Source of the DNA: an uncultured Bacteroidales bacterium
GTDB lineage: Bacteria > Bacteroidota > Bacteroidia > Bacteroidales > Paludibacteraceae
Assembly: GCA_946619625.1 (NCBI GenBank)
Contig: CAMOMF010000117.1
Coordinates: 1 to 32,816 of the forward strand
Direction of reading: 5' to 3'
DNA length: 32,816 bases
A program made the position numbers and the translations under genes. Positions 15,627 to 23,900 of the stretch are shown here, piece by piece. Every line of letters begins with the position of its first letter. Within the stretch, counting starts at the first letter, position 1. The notes beneath the pieces are model-generated. The model worked only from the letters and a program-made list of their open reading frames with translations, ran no database searches and was not told the DNA's origin.

Positions 15627-18152
15627 TCAGTGTACAACCACAATGGTATTAAACAACTCTGTTTGCCCGTCAGGTAGGACCTTGAAGGACTGGAGCAGTA
15701 AACTATCCCTGCGTACGGTGACGCGGGTATAGGAAGGTGCACCGGGCTGTCCGAACATGCCTGTGAAGAGGTCGAAGTAGTTGTCCACCTTGTGGATATG
15801 TTTGGACGCATCCATTTCCTCACGCGTTAGGGGTGTGTACCGTTTGGCTCCACAAGTGGCTCCGATGAAATAGAGTGTGCCATCCTTGACGTTGTACGTA
15901 CCTCCGCGTCTGCCGGTGATGTTGCGTAGCGAGTCAACGGGAACGATTTCCTGTCCTTTGACAGCGGAGAGGATAGGCTTGCGCGTGTCGGGGTTGACTG
16001 GTCCGATGACCTCGTAGGTGTGGTCATGCCCCTGTAGGATGAGGTCCATGTGACAGTCTTTCATTACGGGCAGTAGGGTTGCCCTGAGGAGAGGTGTCTC
16101 TTTGTCGCGCTGGTGGTCGGAGCCGGAGAAGAGGTTTTTGTGGACAAGCCCGACCCGCCATTTGGCATTGGGTGCCTCCGCCACTTGCCGCCTGAACCAC
16201 CCGGCGAGGTCGCGCTGGAGGTACTCGGACGTAAGTGCCTCGTAACTATAATCGCCGCGCCAGAAATCCTGCTCGGAAAAGGCGATGAGTTGAAGGTCAC
16301 CATAGGTGAAACTATAGTTTATTCCGGCGAATTGCGGTCGCACGCGGGTCTGTGCATTGAAAGATGTGTCGGCATTGAAATGGTAGGTATAGTTGAGTAG
16401 TGGTGAGTCGTCGTGGTTGCCGTCGGTGGGAACGATAGGCATGAGCATGAGGACAGGCTTGAGCGCCTCTTCGAACCAGCGTTCCCATTCCCATTCGCTG
16501 TTATTGTGCGTGCCAGTATCGACAAAATCTCCGGGAAAGACACAGAAACGTGCGTCTTTTTCGTTCCGTGCCACTGCTTCGGCACAGAGGCGGGCTGCGT
16601 CGATATACTCCCGGTTCTGGATATGGCTGTCGGTCATGTAGATAAAAGAGAACTCGCCCTGGTTGCTGTCCGCGGTACGGAAATGTGCGATGGGACTCCA
16701 GTGCCCTTCGAATCCCACGCGATAAGAATAGGCAGTGCCGGGAAGGAGGTTGGTTGCGAGTGCTTTGTGGCTGACGTATCGGAAAGCGGTGTTCTTATCC
16801 ATGCGCGCCTTCTTGAGTATTCCGGATGAGGAGATGGCATAGTGTAGCGGCGGTGTGGTAGTGGGGGTGGCGGGAACGACGATGAGGTCTTTCCCATGAA
16901 AATCCGCGTCAGTTGCTTCGGGTCTTGGCAGAATCTGCACTTCGCCCTGATAGACGTTGTCGTTGGTGAACCAACAGAAAGCCATGCGTGTACGCGGGTC
17001 GCCATTGATATTAGCCACCATGCAATAAGGCTCGTCTTTTGCAACCAAGGTAGCGGTGTCGCTCAGCAGAAAAGCGATGAAAGAGGGGACGGTGTAATCC
17101 ACCGAACGATAGACCTTGTCCCCCACCCTTTTCCGGCATGGGAAGGTGAGAATATCGGTAGGCAGGTCGGGGCGTGGTGAGGCAGGGGGCATGCAGGCTA
17201 TCCGGTGCGTAGGCGCCCCTATGCGGTAGTCCGCCGCCAGCATGATATCCTCTTCCGCCGAGGTGATGGGAATGCCAACAAAAGTGGCGGGGTCGCGGAA
17301 ATGGGGTCCGTCAGCCGCCTCGTTATCGGGTGACAGCCAAGGTTTCTCGAAGAAATGCTCCTCGAAGCCCTCGTCCGCCCGACTGGTGCCGGAAGTGCTT
17401 TCGTCGGAGACATAATTGGACGGGTCGACGAAGCCATACTCTGAGCGGTTTCCCCAGAAGGTGCAGTCATAGACCGAACTCTCGGAGTGAATGCCTCCGT
17501 ATCGGTCGCCGTAACAGTTGGCTATGGTGCAGTGGATGAGTGTGCCGTCGAAGTTTGCCACTCCGCCTGCGTCCGGCCAGTTGTGTCCGGTGGCAGAGCA
17601 GTTATGGATAAGACAGTCTTCGAGTGTGGCTCCGAGCGCAGAGGCTTCGGGCAGGTTGCCCTTGATGAGGACTCCGCCACACTGCTCACCGCTACAGCCA
17701 CGAACGACACATCGGCGCAACACCACTTTGCCCCTGAGCCATGCGGCACCGCCCCGCTGGTCGTGGCGTGCGTTTTGCAGGATAAAATCCTCGACCAGAG
17801 TAGGCAAGAGGCAATCGTCCTCGCAGGTAATGAGACGCTGGTGCAAATCGGTACCATCGAGTACGGTCTTGGCCGTGTGCGTACGGGTGCGGTTGTCAGG
17901 TTCGAACGCCATGCAACCTCCGAAGATTGTCACGCCGTCCTTTAGTGTTATCCCCTCGTGAAAAGTGCCTTCCTCGACGAACAGGGTGTCCCCCGCCCGA
18001 CAGTTGTCCAATCCCAGACGAATGGTAGCCTGCGCCGTCTGCCATGATTTGCCATCATCGCCGTCAAACCCATCGGTGCGCACGTACCATGTTCTTGCCG
18101 ACACAGGCAGAGCCAGCAGGCAGAACAAGAGTATGTGAAGACGAGGTTTCAT
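15627..18152 (-). CDS. Secreted beta-helix + purple-acid-phosphatase-like metallophosphoesterase
   Basis: Likely start MKPRLHILLFCLLALPVSA; WYVRTDGFDGDDGKSWQTAQATI; TDSH, PGDFV, GNHD, VHKN, GHDHTYE; paralogous to the two adjacent genes. Confidence 0.9.
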   Translation of the reverse strand: MKPRLHILLFCLLALPVSARTWYVRTDGFDGDDGKSWQTAQATIRLGLDNCRAGDTLFVEEGTFHEGITLKDGVTIFGGCMAFEPDNRTRTHTAKTVLDGTDLHQRLITCEDDCLLPTLVEDFILQNARHDQRGGAAWLRGKVVLRRCVVRGCSGEQCGGVLIKGNLPEASALGATLEDCLIHNCSATGHNWPDAGGVANFDGTLIHCTIANCYGDRYGGIHSESSVYDCTFWGNRSEYGFVDPSNYVSDESTSGTSRADEGFEEHFFEKPWLSPDNEAADGPHFRDPATFVGIPITSAEEDIMLAADYRIGAPTHRIACMPPASPRPDLPTDILTFPCRKRVGDKVYRSVDYTVPSFIAFLLSDTATLVAKDEPYCMVANINGDPRTRMAFCWFTNDNVYQGEVQILPRPEATDADFHGKDLIVVPATPTTTPPLHYAISSSGILKKARMDKNTAFRYVSHKALATNLLPGTAYSYRVGFEGHWSPIAHFRTADSNQGEFSFIYMTDSHIQNREYIDAARLCAEAVARNEKDARFCVFPGDFVDTGTHNNSEWEWERWFEEALKPVLMLMPIVPTDGNHDDSPLLNYTYHFNADTSFNAQTRVRPQFAGINYSFTYGDLQLIAFSEQDFWRGDYSYEALTSEYLQRDLAGWFRRQVAEAPNAKWRVGLVHKNLFSGSDHQRDKETPLLRATLLPVMKDCHMDLILQGHDHTYEVIGPVNPDTRKPILSAVKGQEIVPVDSLRNITGRRGGTYNVKDGTLYFIGATCGAKRYTPLTREEMDASKHIHKVDNYFDLFTGMFGQPGAPSYTRVTVRRDSLLLQSFKVLPDGQTELFNTIVVVH

Positions 18153-18239
18153 TTGTCGTTCGTTTTCGTTCGCAGGCGCGGAGACCTGCAGAGACAATTA
18201 TTTGGCACAGGCACGGAGAGTCGCGTACCCGGATCTTTT

Positions 18240-19187
18240 TTAACTCCAGCCGAACTGCTCGCGTCCTATGCGCTCGACCTCTTCGCGGGAAGTGAAGGCA
18301 GTAGTACCTCCGGCGGCGGTGGTGTTCACCGCACCGGTCATGTTCCCATATTGTTGGCAGAGGTCCAAGGGGTCTCCGGCAGCCAAGCGTGTGATGAATC
18401 CAGAGTTAAAAGAGTCCCCTGCGCCAATACAATCCACGACATGCTTGTTGAGCAGCGCAGGTTGCATGCGGTCGGGTTGTCCCTTGCGGATGAGGAGCGA
18501 TCCCCGGCTGCCACACTTGATAACAGCAGCATTGGCGTATGGGCGTATTTTCTCCACCGCCTCTTCGAGCGTTTGAGCATGTGTGAGGCACTTGAGTTCG
18601 GTTTCATTGGGCATGAAGACGGTGAGCATAGGCAGTACGGCTTGGTAGTCCAGGTCCCATTTCTCCATAGGGTCCCATTGGGTGTCGAGGGAAGTGGTGA
18701 CGCCGTTTGCTTTGCAGAGTTCCAAAATCATCATGAGGTCGCGCTTGACTCCGCTCTGCATGAAGATAGAGGATATATGAATATGTTTCGCCTCGGTGAA
18801 GACCTTGGGGTTGATATCTCCGAGAGACATGTAGTCCATGGCGCCCTGGTAGGTGAGGTTGGCACGGTCTTCGTCGTAACTCATGCAGATAGTGGCACCC
18901 GTGGCGTATTGGTCCTGCCGAATGAGGAAACGTGTGTCCACACCTTTCTTTTGGAGACTGGTCTCGACCAAATCGCCGAAACTATCATTGCCAATCATGC
19001 CGCAGAATGCCACTTTGGCTCCGAGCGCAGCAGCATTGGCGGCAAAGATAGCGGTGGAACTGCCCAAGGTGAGGGTCATCCGGTGTGCAAATTTCTCTTT
19101 GCCTATCTCGGGCTGACCATCTATCTGGTTGAGAATAAGGTCCACATTCAGTTCGCCTAAAGCGATAATATCAAATTTATTTAACAT
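18240..19187 (-). CDS. PfkB-family carbohydrate kinase
   Basis: Likely start MLNKFDIIALGELNVDLI; PfkB motifs GSSTAIFAANAAALGAKVAFCGMIGNDSFG and VDCIGAGDSFNSGF. Confidence 0.93.
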   Translation of the reverse strand: MLNKFDIIALGELNVDLILNQIDGQPEIGKEKFAHRMTLTLGSSTAIFAANAAALGAKVAFCGMIGNDSFGDLVETSLQKKGVDTRFLIRQDQYATGATICMSYDEDRANLTYQGAMDYMSLGDINPKVFTEAKHIHISSIFMQSGVKRDLMMILELCKANGVTTSLDTQWDPMEKWDLDYQAVLPMLTVFMPNETELKCLTHAQTLEEAVEKIRPYANAAVIKCGSRGSLLIRKGQPDRMQPALLNKHVVDCIGAGDSFNSGFITRLAAGDPLDLCQQYGNMTGAVNTTAAGGTTAFTSREEVERIGREQFGWS

Positions 19188-19222
19188 TTTGGCATTTACA
19201 ATTTTATCGTTTATTTGTGCAT

Positions 19223-20632
19223 TTAGAGGAAACTGCGGAAGAAATTCCGTATCATACCATTCCAACCTGTGGGATAGGCATGTTGCATCTCGGGGTAGAA
19301 ATGGTACTCTTTCTTGCCGGCAGGCGTGAGGAGATTGTTGTAGGGTGCGATATTGGTGTGCGGCGGGCAAGTACCGTCCTGCAAGCCGCTGGTAGCCAAT
19401 ACGCCACAGGAGATACGCGTAGCCAGGTTTTTGGTATCGAAATAAGAGAGGAAGGCATACATCTGTTCGTCTGTCATCGTGCCTTTGTTCGCCTTGGCAG
19501 TCTCAGCAGGCCACGACACAATTCTAAAGTAATCAGGGTAGTCGCCGAGGAACGCCACATTGGGTGCAATGGCGGTGAAGGGATAGTCGCTAAGTGCAGC
19601 GGCAGCGTAACTGAGTGCTCCTCCCTGGCTGGATCCCTCGCCAAACAGGCGGGTCATGTCGCTTGACTGACGTGTAGCCATGAATCGTACCGCCTGCACG
19701 CAATCCATGAAAGCCCCACGATAGTAATAACTATCCTTATCGCCGAAATGATAGGCAAACCAATCGCCGTAGATGTTGACACAATCCTCAGTAACGCCCG
19801 GGTTCTGCGTGGAGGCGGGCCGATTGTTGAGATATTGTCCACGGTGGGATAGGTAGAACTCGGCAAACTCGGCAGAACTGCCGCCATCGGGGCACTCGCA
19901 TTTGCTTTTACTGCCCTGCGTGTCGTAACCGTAGAAGTGCATGATGACAGGATGTTGCTGCCCGTCTTGAGGCTCGCAGTAATATCCGCGGATAGTGACC
20001 GGTTCGCCCGTGAGACCGTCCGGAACAGAATGCATTTCGACCAAATATACTTTTCTTGCGGCAGTGCTCTTAGTGGTGATCTCTGTCAATTGTGCGTGCA
20101 TGTCCAATGTATCCAACTGCGCTTTGGCTGTTGCCCAGAAGTCGTCGAAGTCGAGCTGTTTATCAGGTGCGGAGACAATATCGAACGGGTCAATACCGAA
20201 CATGAACTGCGCGCGTGCCAGTTTGCCATTGACCACGCAGGTAGCCCGGTAAAAGCCGGGGCTGAGGTTGTCCGAAGTAGTCATGACGAAGTCCTGCGTA
20301 GTAGCACCTGCAACAGTAACGCTATCGGCAATTGTGCCCACAGTCTGCCACGTGTCAGTGACGAGTTTGATTTTTGCCTCGACCTTGACCGCCGCTTTGT
20401 TGGGATTTTCAATACGAATAGTGATTGCCGGTTTACCGCTGTATATCCAGTTCTCCGTAACAGGCACAGAGAGTTTGAGCAAGGACAAATCGGGCTGCTC
20501 TACAATCGTTGAATCCGAAGTTTGCTCTTCGTCAGGCCCGGAATTTGGGTCATTCCGGGGCGTGCACTTGCAACAACACGCCCCCAGAACGACCGCTAAC
20601 ACAACACACAAACTAAAAACATTCTTTTTCAT
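19223..20632 (-). CDS. AXE1-family acetyl esterase / cephalosporin-C-deacetylase-like lipoprotein
   Basis: LDFDDFWATAKAQLD; GEGSSQGGALSYAAAALS nucleophile elbow; GLQDGTCPPHTNIAPYN; EMQHAYP; N-terminal VVLGACCCKC lipobox. Confidence 0.87.
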   Translation of the reverse strand: MKKNVFSLCVVLAVVLGACCCKCTPRNDPNSGPDEEQTSDSTIVEQPDLSLLKLSVPVTENWIYSGKPAITIRIENPNKAAVKVEAKIKLVTDTWQTVGTIADSVTVAGATTQDFVMTTSDNLSPGFYRATCVVNGKLARAQFMFGIDPFDIVSAPDKQLDFDDFWATAKAQLDTLDMHAQLTEITTKSTAARKVYLVEMHSVPDGLTGEPVTIRGYYCEPQDGQQHPVIMHFYGYDTQGSKSKCECPDGGSSAEFAEFYLSHRGQYLNNRPASTQNPGVTEDCVNIYGDWFAYHFGDKDSYYYRGAFMDCVQAVRFMATRQSSDMTRLFGEGSSQGGALSYAAAALSDYPFTAIAPNVAFLGDYPDYFRIVSWPAETAKANKGTMTDEQMYAFLSYFDTKNLATRISCGVLATSGLQDGTCPPHTNIAPYNNLLTPAGKKEYHFYPEMQHAYPTGWNGMIRNFFRSFL

Positions 20633-20688
20633 AGCTCACCACAAATAATTGACGATTGGACAAACGATTGACAATTGACAATTGATAA

Positions 20689-21933
20689 TTATTTCAGGTA
20701 GTCGTTTAGGTTTACTATATTGAAGGCATTATAATACTTGTCCATATTATGCTCGATACGCATGAGTACCACTTCTTCCGCCTGAATGCCAAGCCGCTGA
20801 AGGTTGTCGTACAGCATTTGTCGAGCCACCAGTGCCTCGGGTTTCTGCCAAATATACCGGCAGCCGGTCTTAACAAGCCAGAGTTGGCGCTCGGGTGTGC
20901 AGTCCTTGAGGTCCTTGCCCACCTCGTCGCCATGCAGCCATTTTTTCCAGCGTCCGGATTCGTACACGCATTGCCAGAGAACTTGGGTCATGCGGCTGAG
21001 TTGTGCCACTTTGCCCTCGGCGTGGAGTTTTTTCTCCTCTTCTTCGAGTTCAGCCAGTGCATCATACTCGTTCATAGTGAACTCGGGTCCCACATTGGCG
21101 GCGCCCATACCCGCCTTGGGATAGTCCTCGGGGTTGTCCACGTCGTCGGAGTAGTGTCCCTTGATATAACTGCCGTAGGGGCGTACCTTGGCGGTAAGTT
21201 TTCGTGCTACGTCTGCATCGAAGAAAGTGGTGTGGAGGTCTGTTCCCACTTTGCCCACGATGAAACAAGGCCAAACATCGTCCAGTCCCACCTCGTGGAG
21301 TCCGGCTTTGAGTCCCTCGAGGAAGGTGTCGAACGTTTTCTCGTCAGCGAGTCCGCCATGTACCTCTTCGGTGCCCACTTCGTAGGAGATGGGAGCGATA
21401 CCATGTGCTTTGCGGAAGTTCTCGGCGTGGAGAATCAGTTCCACCGTACGTTTTACGACCACGTGAATATCGATGATTTGTCCTTTAGGAAGGAAAATAT
21501 CCACAGTGGGGTCCACGTGAATGAGGTCGTAGCCGGCAAGTATAGCCGCCTCGTAACTCTCCTTGACCCCTTGCATTGCACGCTCGGTATCCCAACGTTC
21601 GATAGACTGTTTGTCCTTGAGCCATGGTCCACCATGGTCAATAGCCACCACATAGGGTCCTGTGTAGTGCACGGCAGCGGCTTCACGGGCAAGAATCTTG
21701 GTAAATTCAGCCTGTGTCATGCCGGTGTATCCGCCGTCGCAGTCCACTTGGTTGAGTGTAGTGGCGAAATAGATAGGCGAGTTGTTGCGCTTGGCAGCGC
21801 GGAATGACGCCTTAATTACCGACAAGGAGTTCGGGCATGCAGCAAACAAGGTGCGGGGTACTCCGGTTTTTTGCTTCAGTTCCTCCATTACGCGGAGGAT
21901 ATTTTCTGTCTTTTTCATATTGTTTTTAGACAT
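20689..21933 (-). CDS. GatZ/KbaZ-family protein (annotated as tagatose-bisphosphate aldolase non-catalytic subunit; possibly a hexulose-6-phosphate 4-epimerase)
   Basis: IYFATTLNQVDCDGGYTGMTQAEF; AIDHGGPWLKD; YEVGTEEVHGGL; GPEFTMNEYDALAELE. Confidence 0.85.
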   Translation of the reverse strand: MSKNNMKKTENILRVMEELKQKTGVPRTLFAACPNSLSVIKASFRAAKRNNSPIYFATTLNQVDCDGGYTGMTQAEFTKILAREAAAVHYTGPYVVAIDHGGPWLKDKQSIERWDTERAMQGVKESYEAAILAGYDLIHVDPTVDIFLPKGQIIDIHVVVKRTVELILHAENFRKAHGIAPISYEVGTEEVHGGLADEKTFDTFLEGLKAGLHEVGLDDVWPCFIVGKVGTDLHTTFFDADVARKLTAKVRPYGSYIKGHYSDDVDNPEDYPKAGMGAANVGPEFTMNEYDALAELEEEEKKLHAEGKVAQLSRMTQVLWQCVYESGRWKKWLHGDEVGKDLKDCTPERQLWLVKTGCRYIWQKPEALVARQMLYDNLQRLGIQAEEVVLMRIEHNMDKYYNAFNIVNLNDYLK

Positions 21934-21976
21934 TTAGAATTTTGCGAGAGAGCGAAATGGCGGCAGTGCAAGGAGG

Positions 21977-23092
21977 TTATTCATAGATAGTGACACCTTC
22001 CACAACGCGGTGGATATTGCCGCTGACGGATGGAGCGTCGGGGTTGAGATTGTGCGCCAGAGAAGCGTAGTAGCCCAGTAGTTGACCGACCAACACATAA
22101 GGTACGATACCGTAGAAATCGGTCTCCGCCTTGCTGTACGGCATTCGTACGGTGAGGTCGGCTTTGACCTCGGGTAGTTTGGGGTCTCCGGCGATGACGA
22201 TAATCTGTGCCACCGGCTTGTTGTTGCTATCCACTTGACGGACGAGGTCACGCTCGTAGCGAAGAACAGACTCTTCGTCGGTCATAAGATAGACAACGAT
22301 AGACTTGTTGTTTACCACCGCTTTGGGTCCGTGCCGGAAGCCAAGGAAACTATCAAACTTGCAGACTACGGCACCATCGGTAAGTTCCTGCAACTTGAGG
22401 TGGCACTCCTCGGCAATGCCCTTCAGAGCACCCGATCCCAAGAAAACTCCGCGCTCGAAAGGCCGCTCTGCAATTGTGCGTAATGCCTGTTCGTGAGTAG
22501 CGATGATGTACTCGGCATTCTTGACCGTTTTCTCAATCTTATCGGCATCGGCATCGAGTGTGTCCATATGCCCCAGCATGAGACATGTGAGCAACATGGT
22601 GGAGAAACTGCTGGTCATGGCGAGCGACTTGTCGTCGGTTTCTTCGGGCAATAAGATCAAGAGGATATTGTCCTTGCCGCTATTGGCAGCGAGTTTGCCG
22701 TCTTTGTTGCAGGTAATGTATATATGAGCAACATTCTTGCACAACTTGTTGGCGATATTCACCGCCCCCACACTTTCGGGACTGTTTCCAGAGCGGGCAA
22801 AACTGATAAGAAGCAGTGGCCTGTCCGCGTCCAAGAGGTACTCAGCATGCGTGATGAGATCGGTAGTGGGTATGGCACGAACATTGGTCCAGATACCTCG
22901 CATGACAGGTTCGATGGCATCGCCAATAAAGGCAGAAGTACCGGCACCGGTGAGCACAACATCTGTTTCGGGAGTAAGATATTTGTGCATGAAAGCACTA
23001 ATCTCATTCCGGGCTTTGAGCAACTGTTCGTGTTCTTTCCGCCACATAGCCGGCTGCTGGTGGATTTCATTAAAAGTAAATGAAGTTGTCAT
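21977..23092 (-). CDS. SIS-domain sugar isomerase/deaminase, AgaS-like
   Basis: TDVVLTGAGTSAFIGDAIEPV; LLISFARSGNSPESVGAV; FLGSGALKGIAEECHLKLQELTDGAVVCKFDSFLGFRHGPKAVV. Confidence 0.9.
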   Translation of the reverse strand: MTTSFTFNEIHQQPAMWRKEHEQLLKARNEISAFMHKYLTPETDVVLTGAGTSAFIGDAIEPVMRGIWTNVRAIPTTDLITHAEYLLDADRPLLLISFARSGNSPESVGAVNIANKLCKNVAHIYITCNKDGKLAANSGKDNILLILLPEETDDKSLAMTSSFSTMLLTCLMLGHMDTLDADADKIEKTVKNAEYIIATHEQALRTIAERPFERGVFLGSGALKGIAEECHLKLQELTDGAVVCKFDSFLGFRHGPKAVVNNKSIVVYLMTDEESVLRYERDLVRQVDSNNKPVAQIIVIAGDPKLPEVKADLTVRMPYSKAETDFYGIVPYVLVGQLLGYYASLAHNLNPDAPSVSGNIHRVVEGVTIYE

Positions 23093-23126
23093 ATAAATGG
23101 AGTTTAGAATTATAGTAAAAAAAGAT

Positions 23127-23158
23127 GCAACGTGAAAAGATAAACCATTTCACGCTGC
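23127..23158 (-). promoter_or_regulatory. Inverted-repeat operator candidate upstream of the SIS gene
   Basis: GCAACGTGAAA-N10-TTTCACGCTGC, arms match 10/11, abutting a TAATTTTG -7 box at 23158-23165. Confidence 0.5.
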
Positions 23159-23314
23159 AAAATTACTACAATTTCCCGAACTTTCGAAACTATTTCTTAT
23201 GCTTTACAACATATTTTCGGAACACTCTATTATATTTCACTGATTTTAAGTTGTTTCAGTTGATTATTTGTTATTTCGTAACCTTTCGAAATGAAACCCT
23301 AAAAGAGCAGTCTA

Positions 23315-23884
23315 TTATTCCAAAACTATTTCGCCAAAGAATTCGGGTCGATGGAAATCGGGGTTGGGCAAGTGGATAGGCTGCCAACTGACGAAATGGG
23401 GTTTGGCTGTTTTGTCGGCACACTTGTAGAAATTCACCATCAGCTTTTGTGGGAAGCAGGGAGGCTGTTCGCGGAAGATGAGCCGTAGGGGGATTTGGAG
23501 TTCGACGTCCCAAATGAAGATACCGTCACGCTCTTCTATGAGTGCACGCGGGAAAGTGCAGCGGCGCTTGATAAGGGACATTTCTTCGGGAGGCAGTGGT
23601 CGGACCTCGTCTATGCGACTGAGGCGGCGTGAGGCAACCATCGCCCCAATGCAGTTGGTTTCGAAATTCATGTAATGCTTGTCGCCGGGCACTTGACAGA
23701 AGAACTCTACGCAGGAGTCTTCCCACACCGGCCCCTGGTCGCAGGTAGTAAGTGCGCGTAACTGCTCGCCCTGAACATGGAAGTGGAGGAAGAGCGATTC
23801 ATGGTCGTTGGTTAGTTCTACCGTCGTTTCGGGACAATAGGGGAAACGATCCGGCCAGTTGACTTGGTTGATGATGTATTTCAT
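23315..23884 (-). CDS. Carbohydrate-binding family 9-like protein, no signal peptide
   Basis: ESLFLHFHVQGEQL...GPVWEDSCVEFFCQVPGDKHYMNFETNCIGAMVASRR; WDVELQIPLRLIF; FHRPEFFGEIVLE. Confidence 0.8.
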   Translation of the reverse strand: MKYIINQVNWPDRFPYCPETTVELTNDHESLFLHFHVQGEQLRALTTCDQGPVWEDSCVEFFCQVPGDKHYMNFETNCIGAMVASRRLSRIDEVRPLPPEEMSLIKRRCTFPRALIEERDGIFIWDVELQIPLRLIFREQPPCFPQKLMVNFYKCADKTAKPHFVSWQPIHLPNPDFHRPEFFGEIVLE

Positions 23885-23900
23885 TGTTTTGAGATGGTTT

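Noticed and set aside
18135-19160. 341-aa + strand ORF opposite the PfkB kinase
   Set aside because: Antisense to clear PfkB motifs; no independent support.
20749-21807. 352-aa + strand ORF opposite the GatZ-like gene
   Set aside because: Shadow ORF; H/V/G-rich complement of a coding frame.
23125-23379. 84-aa + strand ORF (MQREKINHFTLQNYYNFPNF...)
   Set aside because: Overlaps the operator/promoter region and the CBM9-like gene end; AT-rich random-looking peptide.
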